33,301 nt of DNA. Origin: Thiomonas sp. (GTDB lineage Bacteria; Pseudomonadota; Gammaproteobacteria; Burkholderiales; Burkholderiaceae_C). This document shows positions 1 to 10,300 of this stretch, one piece after another. The notes under the pieces are model-generated. The model saw nothing but the letters and a program-made list of their open reading frames with translations, did not search any database and was not told the origin of the DNA. The stretch covers positions 1 to 33,301 of the forward strand of contig DAICZP010000042.1 in NCBI GenBank assembly GCA_027311065.1, given 5' to 3'. The stretch's first letter is position 1. The number at the start of each line of letters is the position of its first letter. A program made the translations under genes and the position numbers.

Positions 1-2611
1 GCGCGCCCTCCAGGCGCGCGCGGTGCTGGCGGTGCCGCAGGGCGCGATAGGCGTCGGCCGCTGCCCGCCCCACGCCCGCGGGCAGCAGACCGAGCGCCTC
101 GGCGCGGACGAGCAGGGCGATGTTGCCGACGTTGTCGAGCAGATCCGGACAGTCCGGCGCATGCGCAAGAACCAGCGCCTGCACCGCGAATTCGACGTCG
201 ACCATGCCATGTACGCCGTGCTTGAGGTCGAACAGCACACCGTTGTCAGCGTGCGCGGCACCGACCCGCGCACGCATGGCCAATACCTCCTGACGCAGGG
301 CGACCGGGTCGCGCCGCATGCCCAGCACCTGGGCGCGAATCGCTTCAAAGCGCCGACCCACCGCCACGTCCCCGGCGCAGAACCGCGCGCGGGTGAGTGC
401 CTGATGCTCCCAGGTCCAGGCGGTGTTGTCCCCGCGCCCGAGCTGGTAGCGCGCGAACGATTCCACATTGGTGACCAGCAGGCCTGCGTTGCCGTTCGGG
501 CGCAGTCGCGTGTCAATGTCGAACAGCGCACCGGCAGGAGTCACCGCCGTCAACCACCAAACGAGCTTGCGCGCGAACGTGCCATAACGTTCCAGCGCCT
601 CCGGGTCGGAATCATCGAACAGGAAAACCAGATCAAGATCGCTTCCATAGCCCAGCTCCTTGCCACCAAGCTTGCCGTAGGCGATCACGGCAAATGCGGG
701 CTGCGGACGGTGCCGCTGTGGCATGGCGTCCCAGCACCACGCCAGCGCGCGACCAATGACCGCGTCGGCCAGCGCTGAAAGCTCATCGGCAACGCCTTCC
801 ACGCTGAGCTGGCCGCCGAGATCGCGCACCAGAATCCGAAACAGCTCGGCGTGAAACTGGCGCCGAAGAATATCCAGCCCCTCCCCGGCGTCCCACCGGC
901 CACGCTGCATCAGCCGGGCGCGCAGGGCCTCGCACGTGGCGGCGCTCGTCTGTGCGCTGAATGGCTCACCCGGGACGTCAAGCAATTCGTCAATCACCAT
1001 CGGGTTGCGCTTCACATAATCGGCGGCCCAGGCTGAGGCGCCCAGCATCACCAACAGCCGCCCCAGCGCCTGGGGCTGCTCGACGAACAGTGCGAGATAG
1101 GTCTCACGTCGGGCGATGGCCTCCAGCACGTCAAGCAGACGCGCCAGCGTGGTGTCGGCGGCCGTGTCTCCGGCCAAGCGCGCGATGGCGCGCTCAATGA
1201 CGCGCAACAGGCGTGTTCGCCCGGAGTCACTCAGCGCCGAGAACCGCGGCGACGAATCCAGCGCGCGCAGGCGGGCGCCGGACGCCTCGCCCGTGATCCC
1301 CGCGGAGTGCGCGGCCTGCCGCAGGCTCTCGACGCTGTCGGCCGGCTTGCGGCACCCGGTGCAGCGCGGGGCCGCATGCAGCAAGGCGTCGAATTCCCCC
1401 GCAACGAACTCCCGCGTGGCGTCGAGCTCGCGCATCAGCGCGCACCCCGGGCGTTTCACCTGGGGATGCGCCGCCAGGAGCCCCGCGCCCATCGCCCATG
1501 CGAGGTTGTCAAGATCGGCATCGTCCCCGGGAACGCTGTGGGTCTGGGCATCGTCGAGATACTGGATCCGATGTTCGAGCTGGCGCAGGAATCCATAGGC
1601 ACGCGCCAGCCCGGAGGCCGTATCGGCGGGCAGGAGTCCAGCCTCGGCCAGCAGCCGCAACGATTCCAGGGTATTGCGGCTGCGCACCTGCGGCAGGCGC
1701 CCGCCTCGCACAATCTGCAGCAACTGCACGATGAATTCGATTTCCCGGATGCCGCCTCGCCCAAGCTTGACGTCGTTGGCGCGGTCGGGACGCGCCGCTG
1801 CGCGCCGCACCGCTTCAGCACGGATTTGCGCGTGAAGCCCGCGCAGCGCCTCGAGCATGGCGAAGTCGAGGTAGCGCCGCCACACGAATGGTTCAACCAC
1901 CGCATCGAGGCAAGCCTGCAAGTCAGGGGCCGCAGGTGCAACCACCCGGCTTTTGAGCCATGCAAAGCGCTCCCACTCCCGCCCTTGTGCCTGGAAGTAC
2001 TCTTCAAGCATTGCCAGACTTACCACCGGCGGGCCGCTGTCGCCATTCGGACGCAGGCGCGTGTCGACACGGAAGACGAACCCCTCGCCGGTGCTGGCCG
2101 CCAGTAACGCCACGACGCGGCGCACGACCTGGGAAAAATAATCGAAATTCGACAGCGGCACATCCCCGTCGCTCTGGCCGTCGTGGTCGTAGACGAACAC
2201 CAGGTCGATGTCCGACGACACATTGAGCTCGGCGCCGCCGAGCTTGCCCATGCCGACGATCATGAGTCGCGCCTCGCCACCATCGGCCCGGCGCGGCACG
2301 CCATGGCGCGGTCCAAGCTCGCGCCGCGCCTCCTGCAAGGCGAACCGGGTTGCGCATTCGGCCAGGTCACTGACGGCACGGCACACCCCTTCGAGGGCGG
2401 CACCATGCGCGACATCCTGCTCGATCAGCCTCAGCATCAACGCGTTGCGGACCCGACGCAGGCCGCCAGCGGCGCCGTGGCTCTGCGCCTGCGCAACGAT
2501 CGCGGCATCGACGTCGGCAGCGCCAGGCATGCCGGCCGGCCAAACGGCGAGGACGTCATCGAAACGCCCGGCGTTGCGGCGATAAAAACGCGAATAGGCG
2601 TCGAGTTGCAT
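1..2611 (-). CDS. glnE: Bifunctional glutamine synthetase adenylyltransferase/deadenylase, 3' end outside window
   Basis: GlnE attaches AMP to glutamine synthetase and removes it again, switching the enzyme off and on under control of PII and glutamine. The reading frame is open from the ATG at 2611 to the window edge, about 870 codons of the 900-950 usual for the family, so only the C-terminus is missing. Both nucleotidyltransferase cores are visible: GMGKLGG at residues 120-126 followed by SSDIDLVF (deadenylase half), and YGKLGGKELGYGSDLDLVF starting at residue 645 (adenylyltransferase half), each with the metal-binding DxD. The next in-frame stop upstream is near 2707; the ATG at 2611 is the only ATG after it and leaves 120 residues before the first core, close to E. 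coli GlnE. It is divergent from yhdP. GlnK, which feeds the same circuit, lies 17 kb away. Confidence 0.96.
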   Translation of the reverse strand, partial: MQLDAYSRFYRRNAGRFDDVLAVWPAGMPGAADVDAAIVAQAQSHGAAGGLRRVRNALMLRLIEQDVAHGAALEGVCRAVSDLAECATRFALQEARRELGPRHGVPRRADGGEARLMIVGMGKLGGAELNVSSDIDLVFVYDHDGQSDGDVPLSNFDYFSQVVRRVVALLAASTGEGFVFRVDTRLRPNGDSGPPVVSLAMLEEYFQAQGREWERFAWLKSRVVAPAAPDLQACLDAVVEPFVWRRYLDFAMLEALRGLHAQIRAEAVRRAAARPDRANDVKLGRGGIREIEFIVQLLQIVRGGRLPQVRSRNTLESLRLLAEAGLLPADTASGLARAYGFLRQLEHRIQYLDDAQTHSVPGDDADLDNLAWAMGAGLLAAHPQVKRPGCALMRELDATREFVAGEFDALLHAAPRCTGCRKPADSVESLRQAAHSAGITGEASGARLRALDSSPRFSALSDSGRTRLLRVIERAIARLAGDTAADTTLARLLDVLEAIARRETYLALFVEQPQALGRLLVMLGASAWAADYVKRNPMVIDELLDVPGEPFSAQTSAATCEALRARLMQRGRWDAGEGLDILRRQFHAELFRILVRDLGGQLSVEGVADELSALADAVIGRALAWCWDAMPQRHRPQPAFAVIAYGKLGGKELGYGSDLDLVFLFDDSDPEALERYGTFARKLVWWLTAVTPAGALFDIDTRLRPNGNAGLLVTNVESFARYQLGRGDNTAWTWEHQALTRARFCAGDVAVGRRFEAIRAQVLGMRRDPVALRQEVLAMRARVGAAHADNGVLFDLKHGVHGMVDVEFAVQALVLAHAPDCPDLLDNVGNIALLVRAEALGLLPAGVGRAAADAYRALRHRQHRARLEGA

Positions 2612-2850
2612 GAAGTTATGTGCGGCGGATTCCCTGCCTTTTCGGCGTTGCAGGACCTGATGCAAACAGCATATTGCAGCGCGGCCGATCGCGCAGACAG
2701 GTGGTCATTGAGGAACGGCCGTGGCGCACCGGGGATTGTTACGACTTGGGCGGTGCTTCGCCCCCCTTCCGCGGCAACTGTGACGCCCCTTGACTACCAT
2801 GGTGCGCGAGGCGCGACCGCCATCCGGACGCGCGCAGCCCTGAGTCTTTT

Positions 2851-5800
2851 GTGTCCGCACTGCATCTCACCGTCAAAGTCGCCACCCGCATCCTGGAGGT
2901 CGCGGTCACGCTCGTCGTTGCTGCGTATCTGGCGCTCGGGGTCGGACTGCTTGGATTGCGCTATGCCGTGCTGCCGAACATCCAGCAGTTCGTGCCGTGG
3001 ATGGAGCAGGCTGGCACACGTGCTTTCGGTCTGCAGGTGCATATCGGGCAGGTGCAGGCGCGGTGGACGGGTTTGCTGCCCACGCTCATGCTGCACGATC
3101 TCGTGATCGACAATCCGCAGGGAGCGCCGGCGCTTCAGCTGGACGGCGTCCAGATCACCCCATCCTGGAAAAGCCTTCCCCGCATGCAGATCGCCCTCGA
3201 GCAGCTGGTCATCAACGGCGTCGACCTGCGCGTGAGCCGCCCGGCCCCGAATCACCTCGATATCGGCGGCATCGACATCGACCTGGCGGCGCCGGGAACA
3301 GACGCCACCCAACGCTTCGCCGATTGGCTGTTCGAGCAGGACCAGATCCTCATTCGCCACAGTCGGCTGACCTGGACCGACACCGTGCGCCGCAGCCCCC
3401 CGCTGGTGCTGCGCGACGTCGACATCGAGTTGCGCAACTCGCTGCTCCGCCATCGGGCGGCGCTGCGCGCCCGCGCGGTGCCGCCGCCAGGGGCGACACA
3501 GACCGCCACAGCACCCTTTGAAATCCGTGCCGACTTCCACCAGCCCCTGTTCCTGCGCCACCGCGCCGACTTCGCGCGCTGGCACGGTCAGTTGTGGGCA
3601 TCCGTGCCGCAACTCGATATCGCCGAGGCGGCACGCGACGTTCCGCTTCCCCCCCAGATCCTGACCGGCGTCGGCGCTGTACAGGCCTGGGTTGATGTCG
3701 GTGCAGGTTACAAGATCACCCAGGCCGTGCTCGATGCCGCCCTGGATGACGTGCAGGTCCGCCCTGACCAGGCGCTTCCCCCGCTGGCTTTTCGCACCGT
3801 CGCAGGGCGCGCAAGCTATGCGCCGCTGGACGGCGGCATGCGCCTGACGACCTCGGCGTTGACCTTCACCATGGCCGACGGCCAGCGGCTGCCGCCCCTG
3901 GACGCAAGCCTCAGCCTGCGGCATCCGCGCGGCAAGCCCGCTTCCGGCTCCCTGCGCACCGGTGCATTCGACCTCGACGTGCTGGCCGCCGTGGCGCAGC
4001 GCGTTCCGCTTCCGGCGGCGTGGCGGGAGCGACTTGCGCAACTACAGCCACGCGGGCACGTGGCCTCGCTTGACGCGAGCTGGGAACAGGGGACGCATAC
4101 CGCCATGGATGCGCCGCCGGCCGCGTACCGGATCCAGGCCGCTTTCAGCGGGCTTGGCTGGCGCAGCCCGGCGGCGCCCGCTGCATTGGGCCTGCCAGCC
4201 CGCTTGCCGGGCTTGGACGGCCTGTCCGGCACCGTGCAGGCGACCCAGGACGCCGGGCGCGCCACCGTCACCATGCGCGGCGGCGCCGTGCTGCTTCCTG
4301 CAGTGTTCGAGGATCCGCGTATCCCCGTGGACCGTCTGCGCGCGCGCCTCGACTGGTCGCATGGCACCGACGGCAGCTGGACTCTGCGCGGCGACGGCAT
4401 GCAGTTCTCCAATACCGATGCCGCGGGAACTGCAACGGTCCAATACACCGTACCCGCGCGCGGACCGGCATGGCTGGGTCTGTCGGCGCGGCTCAACCGC
4501 GCCGACGCCCGCGCCATGCCGCGCTACCTCCCACTTGCGATTCCCGTGGCAACGCGTGATTACCTGCGCACCGCCATCGCCGGCGGACGGTCGTCGGACG
4601 TACGCTTCGAAATACGGGGACCCGTGGCCGACATCCCCTTTGACCGCCGCGCCGACGGCATTTTCTCGATCACCGCGTCCATTGAAGGTGGTGTGTACAA
4701 CGCGGCGCCGCGCAAAAACCTTCCCAGTGGCCAGCAAGCGCGTGAGACCGGCCTGCGCGCCAATGCGCTGTGGCCGGAGTTTCGCGCCATCAAGGGTCAG
4801 CTCGCGCTCACGGGCACGTCGATGACCGTGCGCGACGCCAGTGCGGTTACGGACGGTGCGACGCTGTCGCACGTGAATCTGAGCGTGCCGGTGTTCGCCC
4901 GTCCCGTGCTGCATGCCAGCGGACAGGTGGCCGCGAGCGCGGACGATGCACTGCGCTATCTGCACGACAGCCCGCTCGACGCCATGTTGAACCATGCGCT
5001 GAGCGCGACGCGCGCGCAAGGACCGATCCATGCGGACGTGACCATGCAAGTTCCTCTCAACAATCCCGCCCGCAGCACCGTGACCGGGAGCCTTGCGCTG
5101 CTTGGGGACACCATCGACCATGTCGACTGGCTGCCTCCTTTCGTCGGCGTGCGTGGACACGTCAACTTCACCGAGCACGGCTTCACCATCCAGGCCAGCG
5201 CACGTGACTTCCTCGGCGGCACGTTGAGCCTCACCGGTGGCCAGGACAACAACCATCCGCTTTCACTCGTGGCCAGGACCACGGTCACCGCGCGCGCGAT
5301 GCGCGCAGCCCCACGCTTCGCCCAATGGGCTGGCTTGTTGCGCAGTGTCGACGGTCAGGCACGGGTCAACGTCGCCATCGCAGCGCCCGCGACGCCCAAC
5401 GGCGCCCTGCGCATCGATGCCCGGAGCGCACTGGAGGGCATGGCGATCAACCTCCCGCCGCCGTTCGGCAAGTCCCTCACCTCCAACGAGGTGCTGCGAT
5501 TCTCGCAGCGCGCAGGGCCCGTGCCGGGTCAGACCGAATGGCTGCTCGACCTCGACGGCATCGCACGCGCGCGCTTCACCACGCGCAAGGGCACCGCGAA
5601 CGGCAGCGCGCTCGCCTCCGGCGGCATCGCGGTAGGGCCATCCGCACCCCTTCCCTCACCGAGCAGCGGAGTGCAGGTCAACGTCGACCTTCCAGTCCTC
5701 GACGTGGATGCCTGGCGCGGCGTCCTGCAGCAGGACAGCGTTGGTTCCGGCAGCAGCGTCGCCGGCAGCTTCGCGTTGCCGGAACGACTTTCGATGCACG

Positions 5801-6885
5801 TGGGGCAGCTCGTCGCCGGTGGGCGCCACTTCGACGACGTCGTCCTCGGGGCGACGCGCAGTGGCGCGCTGTGGCAGGCCAACCTCAGCAGCCGGCAGAT
5901 TGCCGGCTACGTCGGGTGGCGCATGGGCAAAGGTGACGCTCCCGGCAGCCTGGTCGCGCGCCTCACCCACCTCAGCCTGCCCCGCACGGCGGACACCGAC
6001 GTCGAGCGCATTCTTGACGAAACGCCCAAGTCGCTGCCAGCACTGAATGTCCAGGCCGACGACATCGACCTTCATGGCCACCATTTCAACCATCTGGATC
6101 TGCGCGCCACCAACCGCGGGAATCCAGGGTCGAGGGAATGGATGCTCGACCATTTCGTGCTGACGTCCCCCGAGGCGACCCTGACCGGCAGCGGCAGCTG
6201 GGGTGGCATTGCCGACAATGGGCGGCGCCGGATGGCCATGGGCTTCAAACTCAGCATCGACGACGCGGGAAGCCTGCTCGCGCGCCTGGGCAAGGCCGGC
6301 ATCCTGCGCGGTGGACACGGCGTCATGCAAGGCACGGTGACCTGGCTGGGCTCGCCGCTGGCGTTCGACATTCCGAGCCTTTCGGGACAGTTGAAACTCG
6401 ACCTCGGTCGGGGGCAATTCCTCAAGGCGGACCCCGGACTCGCGAAGCTGCTTGGCGTGCTGAGCCTGCAAAGTTTGCCGCGACGCCTGTTGTTCAACTT
6501 CAGCGATGTGTTCGAGTCCGGCTTCGCCTTTGACCAGGTGAGCGCCAATGTGGAGCTTGACAGTGGTGTCGCGACAACCCACGATTTCAAGATGCACGGC
6601 CCCGCGGCGACCGTGCTGCTCGAAGGGTCAGCGGACCTGGCGCACGAAACACAGGACCTCTACGCCGTGGTGGTTCCCGAGATCAATGCCGGATCAGCAT
6701 CGCTGGCTTATGCTTTGATCAATCCAGCGATCGGATTGGGGACATTCATCGCGCAGATCATCGCCCGCAAGCCGCTGATGAAAGCGTTCACGTATGGCTA
6801 CCGCATCACGGGAAGCTGGACCAAGCCCACTGTGACCCACGTCTCCAACCCCGCGGCCGCGGCCTCGACGCCGGCGGCGCCTTGA
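2851..6885 (+). CDS. yhdP: YhdP family AsmA-like envelope protein
   Basis: A 1344-residue protein of the YhdP family (E. coli YhdP is about 1270 residues), part of the AsmA-like group with TamB and YdbH. In E. coli these span the periplasm and are implicated in moving phospholipids to the outer membrane. Residues about 12-36 form one N-terminal membrane anchor. The next stretch (VLPNIQQFVPWMEQ, then ARWTGLLPTLMLHDL) is typical of the family start. The body is long and rich in beta-strand and glycine, and the AsmA-like C-terminal region lies around residues 1030-1300. The last dozen residues are an Ala/Pro tail. The start is a GTG chosen because the membrane anchor follows at once; no strong ribosome site precedes it. 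The amidase gene begins 15 bases after the stop, so the two are probably cotranscribed. Confidence 0.93.
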   Translation: MSALHLTVKVATRILEVAVTLVVAAYLALGVGLLGLRYAVLPNIQQFVPWMEQAGTRAFGLQVHIGQVQARWTGLLPTLMLHDLVIDNPQGAPALQLDGVQITPSWKSLPRMQIALEQLVINGVDLRVSRPAPNHLDIGGIDIDLAAPGTDATQRFADWLFEQDQILIRHSRLTWTDTVRRSPPLVLRDVDIELRNSLLRHRAALRARAVPPPGATQTATAPFEIRADFHQPLFLRHRADFARWHGQLWASVPQLDIAEAARDVPLPPQILTGVGAVQAWVDVGAGYKITQAVLDAALDDVQVRPDQALPPLAFRTVAGRASYAPLDGGMRLTTSALTFTMADGQRLPPLDASLSLRHPRGKPASGSLRTGAFDLDVLAAVAQRVPLPAAWRERLAQLQPRGHVASLDASWEQGTHTAMDAPPAAYRIQAAFSGLGWRSPAAPAALGLPARLPGLDGLSGTVQATQDAGRATVTMRGGAVLLPAVFEDPRIPVDRLRARLDWSHGTDGSWTLRGDGMQFSNTDAAGTATVQYTVPARGPAWLGLSARLNRADARAMPRYLPLAIPVATRDYLRTAIAGGRSSDVRFEIRGPVADIPFDRRADGIFSITASIEGGVYNAAPRKNLPSGQQARETGLRANALWPEFRAIKGQLALTGTSMTVRDASAVTDGATLSHVNLSVPVFARPVLHASGQVAASADDALRYLHDSPLDAMLNHALSATRAQGPIHADVTMQVPLNNPARSTVTGSLALLGDTIDHVDWLPPFVGVRGHVNFTEHGFTIQASARDFLGGTLSLTGGQDNNHPLSLVARTTVTARAMRAAPRFAQWAGLLRSVDGQARVNVAIAAPATPNGALRIDARSALEGMAINLPPPFGKSLTSNEVLRFSQRAGPVPGQTEWLLDLDGIARARFTTRKGTANGSALASGGIAVGPSAPLPSPSSGVQVNVDLPVLDVDAWRGVLQQDSVGSGSSVAGSFALPERLSMHVGQLVAGGRHFDDVVLGATRSGALWQANLSSRQIAGYVGWRMGKGDAPGSLVARLTHLSLPRTADTDVERILDETPKSLPALNVQADDIDLHGHHFNHLDLRATNRGNPGSREWMLDHFVLTSPEATLTGSGSWGGIADNGRRRMAMGFKLSIDDAGSLLARLGKAGILRGGHGVMQGTVTWLGSPLAFDIPSLSGQLKLDLGRGQFLKADPGLAKLLGVLSLQSLPRRLLFNFSDVFESGFAFDQVSANVELDSGVATTHDFKMHGPAATVLLEGSADLAHETQDLYAVVVPEINAGSASLAYALINPAIGLGTFIAQIIARKPLMKAFTYGYRITGSWTKPTVTHVSNPAAAASTPAAP

Positions 6886-6900
6886 CCCGAGGATACCCCC

Positions 6901-7713
6901 ATGCAAGTCGCCGTGATCCAGATGGTTTCCGCACCCGATGTCGACACCAATCTCGCCCGGGCCGACGCGCTGCTTGCGGAGGCTGCAAGGCGCGGCGCCA
7001 CTCTGGCTGTGCTGCCGGAATATTTCTGTCTGATGGGCCGCACCGAGACCGACAAGATCGGCGTGCGTGAGGAACCCGGTCAAGGCCCCATCCAGTCTTT
7101 CCTGGCGGATGCAGCCAACCGCCACGGCGTATGGCTGGCCGGAGGAAGCATTCCCCTGGCAACGTCAGCGGCCGATCGTGTGCTCAACACCACGCTGGTG
7201 TTCGACCCGCGCGGGAAGCTGCGCGCCCGCTACGACAAACGCCACCTGTTTGCATTTCAGCGCGATGCGGAACGGTACGCGGAAAGCGACACCATTGCGT
7301 CTGGCTCGGATATCGCATCCTTCCATCTGGATGGATGGCGCGTCGGACTGTCGATTTGCTACGACCTGCGGTTTCCCGAGCACTTCCGCGCGCTGTCGGA
7401 CCCCGATCCCTGCGACCTTTTCCTCGTTCCGTCTGCGTTCACTTACACCACCGGCGAAAAGCACTGGGAACTGCTGTTGCGTGCCCGCGCGGTGGAAAAT
7501 CTTGCCTACGTGGCAGCGAGCGCCCAGGGCGGCCGACATCTGAACGGCCGGCGCACATGGGGCCACAGCATGATCATCGACCCGTGGGGCGAGGTCCTGG
7601 CGATGCAGTCCGAAGGTGAAGGCGTGGTCGTCGCTTCCCTTGACCAGGACCGCTTGGCCACGGTTCGTACCAGCCTGCCGGCATTGCAGCACCGACTGCG
7701 GTTTACGGGTTGA
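6901..7713 (+). CDS. Carbon-nitrogen hydrolase, Nit1/deaminated glutathione amidase type
   Basis: A 270-residue nitrilase-superfamily amidase, full length for the Nit1/YbeM branch. The catalytic triad is visible: Glu40 in LPEYF, Lys113 in YDKRHLF and Cys153 in SICYDLRFPE. In this branch (mammalian NIT1, E. coli YbeM) the known reaction is hydrolysis of deaminated glutathione, a by-product of transaminases, to alpha-ketoglutarate and Cys-Gly. That substrate is inferred here from family resemblance; the presence of gshA and gshB 9 kb away fits but does not prove it. The ATG at 6901 has a GAGGA ribosome site about seven bases upstream. It follows yhdP by 15 bases, an order common in betaproteobacteria. 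Its stop faces the stop of the glycosyltransferase across 22 bases. Confidence 0.9.
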   Translation: MQVAVIQMVSAPDVDTNLARADALLAEAARRGATLAVLPEYFCLMGRTETDKIGVREEPGQGPIQSFLADAANRHGVWLAGGSIPLATSAADRVLNTTLVFDPRGKLRARYDKRHLFAFQRDAERYAESDTIASGSDIASFHLDGWRVGLSICYDLRFPEHFRALSDPDPCDLFLVPSAFTYTTGEKHWELLLRARAVENLAYVAASAQGGRHLNGRRTWGHSMIIDPWGEVLAMQSEGEGVVVASLDQDRLATVRTSLPALQHRLRFTG

Positions 7714-7735
7714 ATCGCGCTGCGATGACGGCGCC

Positions 7736-8899
7736 TCAGGCAACCATCCTGTCACCGGCCAGCGGGCGCTTCAGGATGTCCCACAGCAACTGCGGAACCT
7801 CGAAGACCGCGCGATTCGCATGCCCTGCCACGCGCCGCCGGTAGGCGGGCAGATCGGCAAGCAGCGCGTCGACGGCCGGCGCGATGCGGCGGAACGACGG
7901 TAGCACCAGGCCCAAGCCCTGCTCACGCAACCATTGGGTGTTGTAGCGCTCCTGCGGCATGGTCCAGGCATTGCGTGTGACCACGACAGGCAATCCGAGG
8001 TGCAGGGCCTCGCTCAGACTCCCTGGACCAGGCTTTCCGATGAAAAAATCAGCCAAACGCATCACCGCCGCCACGTCCGGGGTGAACCCCATCACCACGC
8101 GTGCCGCGGCATGAGAGGGCGGTGCCATCGCCCCCAGACGTCGCGCCAGGCGCGCGTTGTGGCCGCACATCAGCATGAGCTGGACCTTGGGCAGGCGCTC
8201 CGCAATGCCGAGCATGCTGCGAGATCCGTGACCGCCGAACATCACCACACCCGTGGGAGCATCTGGGTCGAGTCCGAGCGCGGCGCGCGCGGCAGCGCGG
8301 TCACCGATCGGCGGATCGTCATAAAAATCCGGACGGATGATCATCCCCGAGGTGGCGTGTACCCGTTCAGCCGCATGCCCTGCGTCCAGTGCCTGACGCA
8401 CCGCCCGATCGCTGCCGCAGATGAAGTCCTGCGTCTGGCCTTCCTCGATCCAGAAATGCGGCGGATGGTCGGCGATATCCGTCAACACCGTGACGTACGG
8501 TGCCCCGGGGCAGGCGCTGGCAACACTCTCGGCCAAGGCACGGTTGAAGTTGGGAATCAGCGAGACCACCATGTCGGGACGGCTGCGCGCCCAGTGCGCA
8601 TGCATGGTCTTCACCAGGGTAGGGTGCAGCAGGCGGATCAGGGCCTGCAGCACGCGGAGTTCAGACCGCAGTCCCAGGGTGAGCCCGTGCGCCAGACGGG
8701 CGTTGTAATAGTCTTCGGGAGAGAACGCCAGGCGTCGCAGCGTGCCGTTTGGATCCAGCACCTCCGTCAGGTTGACGAGCCGCACCTCCCAGCCAAATCC
8801 GGCGTCTGCGATCGCCTGCTGCAGCGCCAGCGCCGAAGCGCGATGGCCGCCGCCGGCGTTGAAATACACGAGATCGACGCAGGGCGAGCGCATTGGCAT
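7736..8899 (-). CDS. MGDG-synthase/MurG-like glycosyltransferase (GT28 fold)
   Basis: A 387-residue GT-B glycosyltransferase resembling monogalactosyl/monoglucosyl-diacylglycerol synthases. Residues 14-20 read NAGGGHR, the acceptor/membrane-side glycine loop of MGDG synthases. TDIADHPPHFW starts at residue 140. The donor-binding half has FGGHGS at 221-226 and KPGPGSLSEALHLGLPVVV at 289-307, the GT28 sugar-nucleotide signature, followed by PQERYN. There are no transmembrane helices, as expected for a peripheral membrane enzyme. The likely role, by inference, is adding a sugar to a lipid; neither sugar nor acceptor can be read from the sequence. The ATG at 8899 lies two bases after the ABC ATPase stop, so translation is probably coupled to it. 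A second in-frame ATG at 8893 would remove only two residues. Confidence 0.82.
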   Translation of the reverse strand: MPMRSPCVDLVYFNAGGGHRASALALQQAIADAGFGWEVRLVNLTEVLDPNGTLRRLAFSPEDYYNARLAHGLTLGLRSELRVLQALIRLLHPTLVKTMHAHWARSRPDMVVSLIPNFNRALAESVASACPGAPYVTVLTDIADHPPHFWIEEGQTQDFICGSDRAVRQALDAGHAAERVHATSGMIIRPDFYDDPPIGDRAAARAALGLDPDAPTGVVMFGGHGSRSMLGIAERLPKVQLMLMCGHNARLARRLGAMAPPSHAAARVVMGFTPDVAAVMRLADFFIGKPGPGSLSEALHLGLPVVVTRNAWTMPQERYNTQWLREQGLGLVLPSFRRIAPAVDALLADLPAYRRRVAGHANRAVFEVPQLLWDILKRPLAGDRMVA

Positions 8900-8901
8900 G
8901 C

Positions 8902-10263
8902 TTAGACGCTCGTCGCCTGCTCGTCATCCTCGCCTGGGTTCTCGAGGCTGAAGACATCGGCGTTATCGTCATACGCATACATCTCCGCGTAGCGTCCCCA
9001 GTCGATCGCGGTATCGAGCACGCGCTCGGCTTCCTCCTCGCTCAGCAAATCCTCGAGCTCGGTCCGGAACCGCGCGCCAGGGGCGCGATGGTTGTGCCGT
9101 TCGTCCAGCACCGCGCGAATCCGAGCCGACAACGGCACGCGGGCAATGAGGTGCCGCGCGAACAACGGCTTGCGCTCCTGCACGTCGGCGTCGACGAACA
9201 GTCGGCCTGCCGCGGTCAGCTCGATGTCACCATCGGCAACCTGGGCGAAACCGAGCAATTCCACCGCCTCGATCAGGGGGAACAGGTCGTCCACCGAAAA
9301 GTGCATGTCCTCGGCCAGCTCGGGCAGGCTGATGCGGCTGTTGCCCGACCCCTGCTCGAGGGTGAGAAGCTCCTCCAGCAAACCGGCGAGCTGGTTCACC
9401 GACACCGACGGCAAACGGTGGCCAACACTGAGCGCGCCCCCTTGCGCCACGTTCGGGCTGGCCGCCGGACGCGACGTCATGATGCCATAGATGTGCTCGA
9501 CGAGTTCACGGAATTCGGGCGATTCGCGGTCGCGTGGCTGCGCCAGATTTACCGGAATCTCGGCGCGCACGCGGCCCGGATTCGAACCCAGAATAAGGAT
9601 GCGATCGGCCATCAGCACCGCTTCCTCGATGTTGTGCGACACCAGCAGGATGCCGCGGGTCGGGATCTTGCGCCCGGCCCAAAGATCGAGCAGATCGGTA
9701 CGCATGGTCTCGGCGGTCAGGACGTCCAGAGCGGAAAATGGCTCATCCATCAGCAGGACATCGGGGTTGATCACCAACGCGCGCGCGAATCCCACCCGCT
9801 GGCGCATCCCCCCCGACAGCTCGCGGGGATAAGCCGACTCGAAACCATCCAATCCGATCAGATCGATAGCGGCGAGGGCTCGCTGCTTGCGCTCTGCAGG
9901 AGCAACCTTCAAGGCCTCCAGCCCGAGTTCGACATTCTGCAGAACCGTCAACCAGGGAAATAGCGCGAAGCCCTGGAACACCATGGCCAGGCCACGCACC
10001 GGACCGTCAATCGGTCTGCCACGATGCAGCAAGGTTCCACCGCTCGGTGCGGACAGCCCGGCGAGCATGCGAAGCAACGTCGATTTGCCCGATCCCGAAC
10101 GCCCCAGCAGCACGAGGATTTCTCCATCGCGCAGGTGCATGTTGACGTCATCGAGAATCAGCAGATCGGCGCCATCCGGGGCCTTGAAGGCCTTGCGCAC
10201 GTGCTCCGCGCGAAACACATCTGTGTCGTTGCGCGCGTGGGGGATCTCAGGTTGTGCGGACAT
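8902..10263 (-). CDS. ABC transporter ATPase, NitT/TauT type with C-terminal AAA-associated domain
   Basis: A 453-residue ABC ATPase, much longer than the usual 250-270 residues of SsuB/TauB/NrtD. Residues 1-270 are a complete nucleotide-binding domain: Walker A GRSGSGKST at 54-62, Q-loop Gln97, signature LSGGMRQR at 149-156, Walker B VLLMDEP at 169-175 and H-loop His210. Residues about 280-415 match the AAA-associated C-terminal domain found fused to some transporters of this class; it looks like a winged-helix-like unit and may be regulatory. The tail is acidic. The ATG at 10263 has a clear GGAGG ribosome site seven bases upstream. The fused permease gene ends 37 bases upstream and the glycosyltransferase begins two bases downstream, forming one operon. 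No substrate-binding protein is encoded here, so the cargo is unknown. Confidence 0.88.
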   Translation of the reverse strand: MSAQPEIPHARNDTDVFRAEHVRKAFKAPDGADLLILDDVNMHLRDGEILVLLGRSGSGKSTLLRMLAGLSAPSGGTLLHRGRPIDGPVRGLAMVFQGFALFPWLTVLQNVELGLEALKVAPAERKQRALAAIDLIGLDGFESAYPRELSGGMRQRVGFARALVINPDVLLMDEPFSALDVLTAETMRTDLLDLWAGRKIPTRGILLVSHNIEEAVLMADRILILGSNPGRVRAEIPVNLAQPRDRESPEFRELVEHIYGIMTSRPAASPNVAQGGALSVGHRLPSVSVNQLAGLLEELLTLEQGSGNSRISLPELAEDMHFSVDDLFPLIEAVELLGFAQVADGDIELTAAGRLFVDADVQERKPLFARHLIARVPLSARIRAVLDERHNHRAPGARFRTELEDLLSEEEAERVLDTAIDWGRYAEMYAYDDNADVFSLENPGEDDEQATSV

Positions 10264-10300
10264 GCCGTTGCCTCCAGGGGTATTGCAGCGTCATCCAGGC

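Noticed and set aside
2790-2820. TTGACT near 2790 as a -35 box for yhdP
   Set aside because: No acceptable -10 hexamer lies 16-18 bases downstream.
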